Shown here one piece after another: positions 46,901-55,423 of a stretch of DNA of 64,000 nt. Source of the stretch: Algoriphagus yeomjeoni (lineage in GTDB: Bacteria; Bacteroidota; Bacteroidia; Cytophagales; Cyclobacteriaceae). The position numbers were made by a program, and so were the translations under genes. Location of the stretch: NCBI RefSeq assembly GCF_003259505.1, contig NZ_QLLK01000005.1:62001-126000 (forward strand). Reading direction: 5' to 3'. The notes below the pieces were generated by a model. That model was not told the DNA's origin, ran no database searches, and saw nothing but the letters and a program-made list of their open reading frames with translations. Position 1 is the first letter of the stretch; each line of letters opens with the position of its first letter.

Positions 46901-47233
46901 AGCCAATTCCAACTCAGGATTCCAAAAAACCTTTTCGAAATTCTGGACTTTGTCTTTCACGACTTTTACCCCTTCTTTTTCCAGCAATTCCTGCATTTTG
47001 GTGGGTGTTTCGAAATGTCCTTTTCCGGTAAGCAACCCTTGACTATTCACCACGCGATGCGCAGGAACATCTGACATGGTGTGTGCCGCATTCATGGCAT
47101 ATCCGACCATTCTGGCACCACTTTTAATTCCCAAGTAATGCGCAATCGCACCGTAATTGGTAACTCTGCCACTAGGAATGAGACGGACTACCTGATAAAC
47201 GAGATCGAAATAATTAGGCTTTTCGGGTTTCAT
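46895..47233 (-). CDS. Alkyltransferase-like protein (ATL), MGMT family without the active Cys
   Basis: The 112-residue protein has the MGMT C-terminal fold: LIPSGRVTNYGAIAHYLG, ARMVGYAMNAAH, and VPAHRVVNSQGLL. The methyl-acceptor motif PCHRV is PAHRV here, as in alkyltransferase-like (ATL/eATL) proteins. These bind O6-alkylguanine and hand the lesion to nucleotide excision repair without removing the alkyl group. Its start lies inside the 3' end of the MscS gene (20-nt overlap), so it is translated from the MscS transcript. Confidence 0.85.
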   Translation of the reverse strand: MKPEKPNYFDLVYQVVRLIPSGRVTNYGAIAHYLGIKSGARMVGYAMNAAHTMSDVPAHRVVNSQGLLTGKGHFETPTKMQELLEKEGVKVVKDKVQNFEKVFWNPELELAL

Positions 47234-48107
47234 TTGACCAGTTGATTAAGGCTTGGTTTACAGTTTTCTTGACGTTTTTCTCGATGATTTTCTCCCCGGA
47301 TTTGATTGGGAATTGGAAGCGAACGATGATGCTTTCTGGTTTTCTCTCGATTATTGTTAATTGAGCGCCATCTATAAATACGTGATCAGAAAATTCTCGT
47401 AATGAATGACTTAACGCACTTTCAAGCTCATTCAATAAGATCGCAGAATAGAAAGGGATTTCTGAATCCAGGATTACCTGATGTGAATTATTTTTGGAGT
47501 AATTGACCACTTCAGAGGTAAGGGCGAGCGTGTTTGGGATAATGATAATTTCGCCAGTCTCAGTTTTCAGTTCCATATTGATCAGCGTAATATCTCTGAT
47601 AAATCCCATGCTTTTTCCGATCAAAATCTTATCTCCAATCTCCAATTGATCTGAAAACATCATGATCAAACCGTTTACAATATTGGTAATGTAATCCTTC
47701 GTGAGCAATGCAATTGCTGCAGCCACGATTGTGATGCTTGTCAAAAATTCTAGTGGGCGAACCCCAAAAGCGAGCATCATCGTGATCAAAATGATCATAA
47801 TGTTTAGCAATGTGGAGAGACGGTCTATACCGATTACAAAGTTGGGCTGTACTCTGGATTCCTCCGTTCTTTTGAGATAAAACTGTAGCGTGATAATTCT
47901 CGCAAGAGAAATAATCAAGTTTCCGCTAAGTAAGAATATTGCAGCTCTAATCAGATTTGAAGCGATAATATGCGTATCGAAGAATGGGCTAAACCAGCTA
48001 TTTGATTCAAAAGCTGTGATCAAAACCACAAGTAGGAGGAACTTTAAAAAGAAATTTCTTCTTCGTATGTTTTCCTGATTCTTTATTATGCTTTTGAGTT
48101 GATTCAT
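47214..48107 (-). CDS. MscS-family mechanosensitive channel
   Basis: The 297-residue protein has about three to four N-terminal membrane segments (about 22-140), followed by the MscS pore helix and beta domain: ITIVAAAIALLTKDYITNIVNGLIMMFSDQLEIGDKI. The last ~100 residues are the cytoplasmic mixed domain. The channel relieves osmotic downshock. It is overlapped at the 3' end by the alkyltransferase-like gene. It is divergent from the SDR gene at 48167 with 59 nt between. Confidence 0.88.
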   Translation of the reverse strand: MNQLKSIIKNQENIRRRNFFLKFLLLVVLITAFESNSWFSPFFDTHIIASNLIRAAIFLLSGNLIISLARIITLQFYLKRTEESRVQPNFVIGIDRLSTLLNIMIILITMMLAFGVRPLEFLTSITIVAAAIALLTKDYITNIVNGLIMMFSDQLEIGDKILIGKSMGFIRDITLINMELKTETGEIIIIPNTLALTSEVVNYSKNNSHQVILDSEIPFYSAILLNELESALSHSLREFSDHVFIDGAQLTIIERKPESIIVRFQFPIKSGEKIIEKNVKKTVNQALINWSNETRKA

Positions 48108-48166
48108 GACGTTTTTGAAAAATTAAGGCTAATTTTAACAAATATCAGAAAGAATTTTGGAGTAGT

Positions 48167-48844
48167 ATGAGCAGAAATATTATTATCACAGGAGCAGGAG
48201 GAAATTTAGGTTCGGCAGTAGTTGAGAAGTTTAAGCGTGAAGGCTATCATATCATTGCGCTTCTCCATCCCGGAAAAAACGAGGAGGTAGAAGAATCTGA
48301 TGATGCCTATGAGGTGGACGTAACTGATGAAAAAGCAGTTGCTGAATTTATCAAAGAGTATAATATGCAGTATGGCGATGTAGATGCCTTAGCTTTTCTA
48401 GTTGGGGGCTACTCCTCTGGTGGATTATCTGCTACAAGTCAGGCTGGATTGGAGAAAATGTTTTCGCTTAATTTCTTTTCTGCTTTTCATTTAGTGAAGG
48501 GCTTTTTGCCAATCATGAAGTCGCAGGGCAAAGGTACTTTTCTTTTTGTGGGTGCTAGACCGGCGCTACAAATGGAGGACGCTGGTGGATCTTTGGCATA
48601 TGCCTTAAGTAAAAAGTTGGTGATTTCTTTAGCTGAAATAGTTGGTGAGGAGACGAAAAACACGCCAATTAGATCACATGTTTTCGTGCCAAGCATCATC
48701 GACACACCGCCTAATCGTGAGTCAATGCCTGACGCCGATTTCAGTAAATGGGTGCGGGCGGACGAGATCGCAGAGGCAATGCATTACGCTGTAAATACAC
48801 ATTCTTTGAGAAATATGACATTCAAACTTTATGGTGAAGTTTAA
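48167..48844 (+). CDS. SDR-family NAD(P)-dependent oxidoreductase
   Basis: The 225-residue Rossmann protein has the cofactor loop ITGAGGNLGSAVVEKF (TGxxxxxG type) and the catalytic Tyr-Lys in LAYALSKKLVI (YxxxK). The VGGYSSGG block lies where the NAG motif is in classic SDRs. The substrate is unknown. The next gene's open frame overlaps its end by 14 nt, but that gene's proper ATG is 17 nt downstream. Confidence 0.9.
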   Translation: MSRNIIITGAGGNLGSAVVEKFKREGYHIIALLHPGKNEEVEESDDAYEVDVTDEKAVAEFIKEYNMQYGDVDALAFLVGGYSSGGLSATSQAGLEKMFSLNFFSAFHLVKGFLPIMKSQGKGTFLFVGARPALQMEDAGGSLAYALSKKLVISLAEIVGEETKNTPIRSHVFVPSIIDTPPNRESMPDADFSKWVRADEIAEAMHYAVNTHSLRNMTFKLYGEV

Positions 48845-48860
48845 GTTAAAACTAGCGAAA

Positions 48861-49313
48861 ATGAAAAATCTACTATTCGGTCTATTCTCCCTTATTTTGG
48901 TATTCCCTGCTTTTTCTCAGACAGATGAAGCTGATGTAAAGGAAGTGATTCAGACACTTTTTGATGGGATGAGAGCAAAAAATGCTGAGCAGATTGCTTC
49001 GGTCTTTTCAGAAAATGCCATCATGCAGACCATTGAAACAACAGGTGATACCGGCACAGTAAAAGCTGGTTCAGTGGCTGATTTTGTGAAGGGAATTGGA
49101 AGTCTTCCTGTGGAAATGAAGCTTGATGAACGAATCACTGACTACCAAATCAACATTGACGGGCCTATGGCTACAGCCTGGACTCCTTATGAGTTTTATG
49201 CCAATGACAAATTCAGCCATTGCGGCGTGAATTCATTTCAATTAGTCAAAATGGCCTCAGGCTGGAAAATAGTTTACATCATCGATACTCGCCGAAAAGA
49301 CGGCTGCTCTTGA
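48861..49313 (+). CDS. Secreted NTF2/SnoaL-like domain protein
   Basis: The ~150-residue protein has a signal peptide (MKNLLFGLFSLIL...FSQ) and an NTF2-like fold: DEADVKEVIQTLFDGMRAKNAEQIASVFSENAIM, with GPMATAWTPYEFYANDKFSHCGVNSFQLVK. Such domains are small ligand-binding or isomerase-like folds; no active site is assigned. The ATG at 48861 begins the signal peptide, while 48831 would overlap the SDR gene. It is co-directional with SDR and the GreA-like gene. Confidence 0.82.
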   Translation: MKNLLFGLFSLILVFPAFSQTDEADVKEVIQTLFDGMRAKNAEQIASVFSENAIMQTIETTGDTGTVKAGSVADFVKGIGSLPVEMKLDERITDYQINIDGPMATAWTPYEFYANDKFSHCGVNSFQLVKMASGWKIVYIIDTRRKDGCS

Positions 49314-49319
49314 TATTTT

Positions 49320-49775
49320 ATGAATACGTTTAAAGAAAAAATTTACCAAACTGCGATTGTGCAGGTGAAAGAGAAAATCAACTTATTGAAAGCCGAGCGA
49401 AAAGCGATCAATGATGGGATTTTGGAAGATACTAAAAGTAGTGCAGGAGATAAGTTTGAGACAGGACGGGAAACAATGTCCCGTGACCTGATGACTGTAG
49501 AAAATCAGTTGAAGCAAGCAAATTTTGAATTTGACGAGCTGTGCAGATTGCAGGCGATCAAAGAGACTTCTCCTTCCGTTCAGGAAGGTAGCTTGGTCCA
49601 GTTGGGTAACGACAAGTACCTGATTTCAATTAGCCTCGGACAAATCGCTGTGGACGATCAGAAGCTTTTTATGCTAAGTAAAAACTCACCCCTTGGCGAA
49701 ATTTTGGTTGGACGCAAAAAAAATGAGCAGGTAGAATTCCGCGGCAGAAATCTCACCATCACAGAATTGCTATAA
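49320..49775 (+). CDS. GreA/GreB-like protein (small)
   Basis: The 151-residue cytoplasmic protein has an N-terminal coiled-coil (about 10-85: VKEKINLLKAERKAINDGILEDTKSSAGDK in parts, KFETGRETMSRDLMTVENQLKQA) and a small beta domain (GSLVQLGNDKYLISISLGQIAV to the end). This resembles GreA-type transcript-cleavage factors in outline: a coiled coil then an FKBP-like domain. The usual acidic tip of GreA is not obvious. Automated tools sometimes call relatives 3-oxoacyl-ACP synthase, which the sequence does not support. Confidence 0.6.
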   Translation: MNTFKEKIYQTAIVQVKEKINLLKAERKAINDGILEDTKSSAGDKFETGRETMSRDLMTVENQLKQANFEFDELCRLQAIKETSPSVQEGSLVQLGNDKYLISISLGQIAVDDQKLFMLSKNSPLGEILVGRKKNEQVEFRGRNLTITELL

Positions 49776-49781
49776 TTTAAC

Positions 49782-50204
49782 CTAGTCTTTCTTAGGGACA
49801 AAACTCATCAACTCGGTGGCTCCATCAAGTAAGATGAGTTTGTCTTTACTGATATTCAGTTCTTTTACCTTAGTCAAAGCTGAAATAAAGACCTTTTCCC
49901 CATTGCCTGGGCACATTTTTTTTGTGATTGCCCCAGGGTCCAAGAGAAGTCCAGTGCCTTCCAGCATGAAGTTTCCCGAGAAGTTATTGCAACCTGTAAA
50001 CCCTGCAAGATTTCCGTCATCAAGAAAGCTCAAGGAAGGAACTCCTCCAGCAAATTGACTCATGTCCAGTCCGCTGCCCATTAATGATGAAAGTGCCCAG
50101 CTATTGCTTTTTAGGCTATTGAGGGGATTTATTGCTTTGGTCCCTGCGCAGCTCATAAAAAGCAGGAAGATAAGTCCAAATGAGTAAGTTTTGGCAGTGC
50201 GCAT
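49782..50204 (-). CDS. META-domain (HslJ-like) lipoprotein
   Basis: The 140-residue protein has a lipobox (LLFMSCAGT, Cys 19) and a META domain: NSWALSSLMGSGL, PSLSFLDDGNLAGFTGCNNFSGNF, then DPGAITKKMCPGN. META domains occur in heat-shock HslJ and other envelope proteins of poorly known role. The pair of cysteines TGCN and KMCPG may be linked in the periplasm. It converges on the GreA-like gene. Confidence 0.85.
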   Translation of the reverse strand: MRTAKTYSFGLIFLLFMSCAGTKAINPLNSLKSNSWALSSLMGSGLDMSQFAGGVPSLSFLDDGNLAGFTGCNNFSGNFMLEGTGLLLDPGAITKKMCPGNGEKVFISALTKVKELNISKDKLILLDGATELMSFVPKKD

Positions 50205-50469
50205 TTTTCCGTGGATTTAGTGGTATTCTAAAATAAGCAAAATGAGTCCAAATTCAATTTTGTATTTGAATCACTTTGACAATGATTATATTAGAATCTC
50301 AGTTTTTCTTAGAATTCTTGCCTTATTACTAATAGAATTTCCTTTTTTTTCAAAAAACTACAATGGATTGTTTGGCTAATAGAAATTTTGGCAGTAAGAT
50401 TGTCACATCAATTGTCCAGTTATGGTATTTGCAGCAAAAATCTCTTTAGACCTAAATCTACTTCCAGCC

Positions 50470-50535
50470 ATGGAAGCGAGCGCCTGCACCACTTTTTCTA
50501 TGACGACATGGATGGGTACCACCATTACGGGTTGA
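50470..50535 (+). CDS. thrL: thr operon leader peptide
   Basis: This 21-codon ORF (ATG 50470, TGA 50533-50535) has Thr at codons 7, 8, 12, 13, 17, 18 and 20, plus Ile 19 and two internal Met, and ends GTTITG. It lies 200 nt before thrA in the same orientation. That is the pattern of an attenuator leader such as E. coli thrL, which also counts Thr and Ile. The frame is open to 50398 and an in-frame ATG at 50422 could give 37 residues; a third ATG is at 50500. It is too short for usual gene callers and overlaps a spurious 62-codon frame. Confidence 0.75.
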   Translation: MEASACTTFSMTTWMGTTITG

Positions 50536-50585
50536 TCCCGTCTATATATTTTAAGTACCCGCCCCCGAGGCCTTAATTGGCCAAT
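50503..50585 (+). promoter_or_regulatory. Putative threonine attenuator stems before thrABC
   Basis: Hand pairing gives competing stems. ACGGG (50527-50531) pairs with CCCGT (50537-50541), followed by a U-rich stretch. GGGTAC (50514-50519), within the Thr codons, can pair with GTACCC (50555-50560). CGGGT (50528-50532) can instead pair with ACCCG (50557-50561). A ribosome stalled on the Thr codons would choose between them. GGCC-TTAATT-GGCC at 50570-50583 is a weaker hairpin. I see no single strong intrinsic terminator, so the exact mechanism is uncertain. Confidence 0.5.
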
Positions 50586-50622
50586 TTTAATTTCCCAAGT
50601 AATTAATTCCAGAAGTAAAATT

Positions 50623-50685
50623 TATGAAATCGAGCATGGCCGAAGGTTCAAACAAAGGTATTATTACCAACTATGCGAGACTCCA
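50623..50685 (-). repeat. 64-bp MITE-like intergenic repeat, copy C (reversed), in the thr leader
   Basis: On the minus strand this is the copy B element at the same length (48 of 63 positions identical by hand). It lies between the attenuator and the thrA ATG. A separate hairpin TCCCGA-ATAA-TCGGGA at 50694-50709 follows. The 530-nt spacer 50205-50734 otherwise holds only the leader ORF and stems; I saw no clear TAnnTTTG promoter in it. Confidence 0.6.
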
Positions 50686-50734
50686 AAGCCTGTCCCGAAT
50701 AATCGGGATGACTAATAAAAACCAGTTATAAGAC

Positions 50735-53185
50735 ATGAAAATCATCAAGTTTGGTGGCTCATCCGTAGCGAATCCAGAAAATATACAGCGAGTTTTTTCC
50801 ATCATTCAGGACAAACTGAAGGAAGATGAAGTGGCAATAGTTTTTTCTGCTTTTGGTGGAGTCACAGAGAGTTTACTGAAAATTGCCCAGTTGGCGAGAG
50901 AGGGAGATGAAGCATATCGTGAGGTCCTTCAAATGCTGGAAGAAAAGCACCTGACTATTGTGCGTCAACTGATAGCAGTGCAAAGTCAATCCACTGTGAT
51001 GACTTTTGTGAAAGTGAGATTCAAAGAGCTAGAGGATCTTTTTCATGGGATCTACCTGATCAAGGAAAACTCTGTTCGCACACTTGATTATGTAGCAAGT
51101 TTTGGAGAAAGACTAGCGGCATTTATCCTTGCGGAGTCCATGCAGGGGCATGGATTTAAAACGCAGTTTCTTGATGCACGGGAAGTTATCCGAACCAATG
51201 ATAGATTTGGGCAGGCAAAAGTGGATTTTGAATTCACCAACTCTGCCATCAAAAATTACTTTGCGAAGCACGATGGCATCAAAGTAATCACAGGCTTTAT
51301 TGCATCCACTGCAAAAGGAGAAACTACTACGCTAGGTAGATCGGGTTCTGATTATACTGCGGCTATTTTTGCTGCGGCTTTGGATGCTGAGAATCTTGAG
51401 ATTTGGACAGATGTTTCTGGAGTTTTGACTTCAGATCCAAAGTTGGTTTATACAGCATTCACCATTCCTCAGCTGAGTTACAATGAGGCTATGGAACTTT
51501 CGCATTTCGGGGCCAAAGTAATTTTCCCAGCGACTATGCAGCCTGCGATGCGTAAGAGCATTCCGATTTACATTAAAAACACATTTGAGCCAGAAAATCC
51601 GGGTACGCTCATCAATGGAGAAGTAAGTCCAGGCGCTTTGATCAAAGGAATAAGCTCTATTCCAAATGTGTCTATTGTAACTGTTCAGGGAGCTGGAATG
51701 CTTGACTCTGTGGTGGGTACAAGTCGTGTTTTCAAAGCTTTGGCAGAGGCAAAAGTTAACATTTTGTTGATTTCACAAGCTTCCTCTGAACATAGCATTT
51801 GTCTTGCCATCAAAACCCAAGAGTCCTATTTGGCAAAAGAAGCTGTAGAAAAAGAGTTCTTCTATGAAATTAAGTCAGGAGAAATGGACGAGGTAATCTT
51901 GTTACATGACTTGGCTACGGTGGCTGTCGTTGGAGAAAACATGAAGCATAATCCTGGTGCTTCAGGCCGGATGTTCCGCGCTCTGGGTAGAAATAATATT
52001 AACGTGGGAGCAATAGCACAAGGAAGTTCGGAGCTGAACATTTCAGCAGTAATTCCTCAGCCTGATTTGCAAAAGGCATTGAATGCACTTCACGAGGCAT
52101 TTTTCCTTTCTGAGAATAAAGTACTACACGTATTCTTAGTCGGTACGGGCTTGATCGGACAGGCATTGATCAAAATGATTACTACTCAGCAGCAAAAACT
52201 TCGCGGAGATAATGAATTAGATATTCAGGTGCATGGACTTGCTAATAGTAGATATATGGCTTTCCATGAGGATGGTTTTGATCTCAGCAATCCATACCAA
52301 TTGAGTGAGTCGGATGAAAAAACTGACCTTAGCAAATTCATCCATACTATGGAGGAGATGAATTTCTCCAATACCGTATTTGTGGATTGTACTGCAAGTC
52401 AGGATGTGGCAGAGCTTTATTCTCAGGTTTTGGAAGCAAAAGTTGCTATCGTCACGCCTAACAAAAAGGCCAATTCTGGCTCAATGGAGCAGTACAAAAA
52501 CTTGAAAAGAATTGCTAAAAAACGCGGGGTGAAATTCCTGTATGAAACCAACGTGGCAGCAGGACTTCCTGTCATCAATACATTACAAGATTTGATGCTG
52601 AGTGGAGATAAAGTGATCCGAATTGAAGCGGTGCTATCTGGCTCCATGAATTACATTTTCTCTGAATTGGAAAAAGGTGATCCTTTCTCCGAAGTGGTGA
52701 AAAAAGCGAAAGAATTAGGTTACACTGAGCCAGATCCTAGAGACGATTTGAGCGGAATGGATGTGGCGAGAAAGATCTTGATTTTGGGTCGTGAAGCTGA
52801 ACAAAACCTAGAATTTGATTCTATTGATATTCAAAGTATGGTTCCGGAAGACTGTCAGGATTTAGGTACTGTTCCTGAGTTTTTTGAAGTCTTGAAAACC
52901 CATGATAAAGACTTTGCTGAAATGCTAAAAACAGCGGAAGCCAAAGGAGAAAAACTTCGCTTCATGGCAACTTTGGAAAATGGAAAAGCTAAAGTGGGCT
53001 TGAATTCTTTGCCTATCTCTCATCCATTTAGTGGTTTGGGCGGATCTGATAATATGATTCTTTTGACGACAGATAGATATCGTGATAGACCGATGATCAT
53101 CAGAGGTCCAGGTGCTGGCGCAGATGTGACTGCAGCAGGTGTATTTGCAGATGTGATTCGTATCGGTAACTACACTAGAGAATAA
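50735..53185 (+). CDS. thrA: Bifunctional aspartokinase / homoserine dehydrogenase
   Basis: The 816-residue fused enzyme phosphorylates aspartate (N-terminal kinase, KFGGSSVANPENI, SGSDYTAAIFA) and reduces aspartate semialdehyde to homoserine (C-terminal domain, FLVGTGLIGQALI, KANSG, LSGSMNYIFSEL). Two ACT domains lie between (about 310-460) and normally bind threonine for feedback. The length matches ThrA. It leads the thrABC operon; its TAA overlaps the thrB ATG by one base. A Thr-rich leader ORF is 200 nt upstream. Confidence 0.97.
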   Translation: MKIIKFGGSSVANPENIQRVFSIIQDKLKEDEVAIVFSAFGGVTESLLKIAQLAREGDEAYREVLQMLEEKHLTIVRQLIAVQSQSTVMTFVKVRFKELEDLFHGIYLIKENSVRTLDYVASFGERLAAFILAESMQGHGFKTQFLDAREVIRTNDRFGQAKVDFEFTNSAIKNYFAKHDGIKVITGFIASTAKGETTTLGRSGSDYTAAIFAAALDAENLEIWTDVSGVLTSDPKLVYTAFTIPQLSYNEAMELSHFGAKVIFPATMQPAMRKSIPIYIKNTFEPENPGTLINGEVSPGALIKGISSIPNVSIVTVQGAGMLDSVVGTSRVFKALAEAKVNILLISQASSEHSICLAIKTQESYLAKEAVEKEFFYEIKSGEMDEVILLHDLATVAVVGENMKHNPGASGRMFRALGRNNINVGAIAQGSSELNISAVIPQPDLQKALNALHEAFFLSENKVLHVFLVGTGLIGQALIKMITTQQQKLRGDNELDIQVHGLANSRYMAFHEDGFDLSNPYQLSESDEKTDLSKFIHTMEEMNFSNTVFVDCTASQDVAELYSQVLEAKVAIVTPNKKANSGSMEQYKNLKRIAKKRGVKFLYETNVAAGLPVINTLQDLMLSGDKVIRIEAVLSGSMNYIFSELEKGDPFSEVVKKAKELGYTEPDPRDDLSGMDVARKILILGREAEQNLEFDSIDIQSMVPEDCQDLGTVPEFFEVLKTHDKDFAEMLKTAEAKGEKLRFMATLENGKAKVGLNSLPISHPFSGLGGSDNMILLTTDRYRDRPMIIRGPGAGADVTAAGVFADVIRIGNYTRE

Positions 53186-54120
53186 TGCGCTCTGTCAAAG
53201 CTTTTGCCCCAGCAACTGTTGCGAATGTATCCTGTGGATTTGATATCCTAGGATTTGCGATTGATGCAATGGGCGATACCGTAGAGCTGGTTTTAAAAGA
53301 CGAGCCAGGATTGGTTGTGGTTTCCATTGAGGGAGACGAAGGAAAGCTTCCTCTAGAAGCGGAGAAAAATACTTGCGCCGTGGCTATTCAAGCCATGTTG
53401 GATGAGTTGGATTCCAAAGCTGGGATGAATATTTACCTGACAAAAGGTTTGCCTTTGGGTTCGGGGATGGGCTCCAGTGCCGCAAGTGCCGTGGCTGCTC
53501 TAGAAGCTGCGAATAGATTGCTTGGAGACCCATTTGAGAAAAAAGATTTGTTGCCCTTTGCGATAGCTGCAGAGAAAGTTGCCTGTGGCGCTGGACATGC
53601 AGATAATGTCGCACCTAGCTTATTGGGTGGTTTTGTATTGGTAAGAGATTATCATCCGCTGGATGTGATTAAACTTCCGGTGCCATCTGGCCTATATTGC
53701 ACGCTACTACATCCACATTATGAGCTGAAAACGGCAGATTCTAGATCTGTACTGCGAGACCAGATCCCTATGAAGCATGCGACTATTCAGTCCGGGAATG
53801 TTGCTGGATTGATTGCTGGGCTATATGAAAGTGATTTTGAGTTGATCTCCAGATCCCTTCGAGATGTGATCGCTGAGCCATATCGCGCGGTTTTGCTTCC
53901 AGGGTTTTACGAAGTAAGAGAAGCCTTGAAATCTGCTGGAGCATTGGGGATGGGGATTTCCGGTTCGGGACCTACGCTATTCGCACTTTCCAAAGGAAAG
54001 GAAACAGCCGAGGCCGTAGGAAAAGCAGGCAAAGAAATATTTTCAAAAATTGGACTTGACGTTGATGTGTATTTCTCTGAAATCAACACCCGAGGCGCAT
54101 ACGTCATCGAAGAAAAATAA
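53185..54120 (+). CDS. thrB: Homoserine kinase
   Basis: ThrB phosphorylates homoserine with ATP for threonine synthesis. The GHMP-kinase ATP loop is LPLGSGMGSSAASAVAAL, the N-terminal motif is VKAFAPATVANVSCGFD, and the C-terminal GMGISGSGPTLFAL closes the active site. The 311-residue length is normal. It overlaps thrA by one base (TAATG) and is followed 4 nt later by thrC. Confidence 0.97.
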   Translation: MRSVKAFAPATVANVSCGFDILGFAIDAMGDTVELVLKDEPGLVVVSIEGDEGKLPLEAEKNTCAVAIQAMLDELDSKAGMNIYLTKGLPLGSGMGSSAASAVAALEAANRLLGDPFEKKDLLPFAIAAEKVACGAGHADNVAPSLLGGFVLVRDYHPLDVIKLPVPSGLYCTLLHPHYELKTADSRSVLRDQIPMKHATIQSGNVAGLIAGLYESDFELISRSLRDVIAEPYRAVLLPGFYEVREALKSAGALGMGISGSGPTLFALSKGKETAEAVGKAGKEIFSKIGLDVDVYFSEINTRGAYVIEEK

Positions 54121-54124
54121 GTTT

Positions 54125-55423
54125 ATGAAGTTCTACAGCACAAATAATTCAGCGCATCAAGTCAATCTCGCTGAGGCAGTGATCAAAGGGTTGGCGCCAG
54201 ATCAGGGACTTTACATGCCAACGGAAATTCCTGTTTTATCGGAAGATCTTTTGAATAAATTACCTGAAATGACTTTTCAGGAAATAGGATATGAAGTCAT
54301 TGGAGCATTGTTTTCTTCGACATTGAGCCAGGATCAGATCAAGGAATTGGTAGATCACACGCTGACTTTTGACGCACCGCTGGTGAAAGTGGAGGACGAT
54401 GTGTATAGTCTCGAACTTTTTCATGGACCAACGCTGGCATTCAAAGATTTCGGCGCCCGATTCTGCTCCAAACTGATGAGCATGCTGATGGAGAAATCTG
54501 ATCGCACGGTTCGCGTACTGGTCGCAACTTCTGGTGATACGGGAAGTGCTGTGGCAAATGGGTTCTTGGGCGTTGATGGAGTGGAAGTGATCATTCTTTT
54601 TCCGAAGGGAAAAGTAAGTGAACTTCAGGAAAAGCAGTTTACGACCTTGGGGCAAAACATCACCGCGCTGGAAATTGACGGTGTTTTTGACGATTGTCAG
54701 AAGTTGGTGAAGGAAGCATTTTTAGATAAGGATCTGAATGAAAAGCTGTTGCTGACTTCGGCTAATTCCATCAATGTAGCCCGCTGGATTCCACAGTGTT
54801 TGTATTATTTCTATGCATTTTCCAGACTTCCAAAGAACGGTAAAAAAGTAGCTTTTGCTGTTCCTTCGGGGAATTTCGGGAATATCGCAGCGGGAATATT
54901 AGCGCAAAGAATGGGCTTGCCGATTGATCAGTTTGTTGCTGCAACCAATGTGAATAAGGTGGTTCCGGATTATTTGAACGGGGCGAAATTTGCCGCTATG
55001 GCTTCCATCGCTACGATCAGCAATAGCATGGATGTCGGCAATCCAAGTAATTTTCCTAGGCTTTTGGCGCTTTATGATAATGATGAAAAGACCTTAAAGA
55101 ATAATGTGAAGGGGTACTTCTACTCGGATCAAGAAACAGAAGTAGCGATGCAGAAGGTGAAAAAAGCTGGCTACACAATGGATCCTCATGGCGCGGTTGG
55201 GTATTTGGGATTAAGCGATTTTATGGCTGAAAACTCAGACTATCAAGGCGTATTTTTGGAAACTGCCCATCCTGGAAAATTCCGTGAAACGGTGGAGAGA
55301 GCACTGGATTTGAAACTTGAGCTTCCGGAGCGTTTAGCGGCTTTTATGGATGGAAAGAAAAAAGTAGAAGCTATGGGGAATGATTTTAAGGAGTTTAAGG
55401 GGTATTTGAAAGGTTTATTTTGA
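54125..55423 (+). CDS. thrC: Threonine synthase
   Basis: ThrC converts O-phosphohomoserine to threonine with PLP. The PLP lysine is in HGPTLAFKDFGARF, SGDTGSAVANGF binds phosphate, and FAVPSGNFGNIAAG is the cofactor Gly loop. It starts MKFYSTNNSAHQVNLAEAV, as in the gamma-proteobacterial type. The frame is open from 54050, inside thrB, but the ATG at 54125 is correct. The 3' end overlaps the convergent 318-residue gene by 9 nt. Confidence 0.97.
   Translation: MKFYSTNNSAHQVNLAEAVIKGLAPDQGLYMPTEIPVLSEDLLNKLPEMTFQEIGYEVIGALFSSTLSQDQIKELVDHTLTFDAPLVKVEDDVYSLELFHGPTLAFKDFGARFCSKLMSMLMEKSDRTVRVLVATSGDTGSAVANGFLGVDGVEVIILFPKGKVSELQEKQFTTLGQNITALEIDGVFDDCQKLVKEAFLDKDLNEKLLLTSANSINVARWIPQCLYYFYAFSRLPKNGKKVAFAVPSGNFGNIAAGILAQRMGLPIDQFVAATNVNKVVPDYLNGAKFAAMASIATISNSMDVGNPSNFPRLLALYDNDEKTLKNNVKGYFYSDQETEVAMQKVKKAGYTMDPHGAVGYLGLSDFMAENSDYQGVFLETAHPGKFRETVERALDLKLELPERLAAFMDGKKKVEAMGNDFKEFKGYLKGLF

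Noticed and set aside
50388..50576. 62-codon open frame before thrA
   Set aside because: It overlaps the Thr-rich leader ORF in another frame and shows no family features; the leader reading is better supported by codon content and position.
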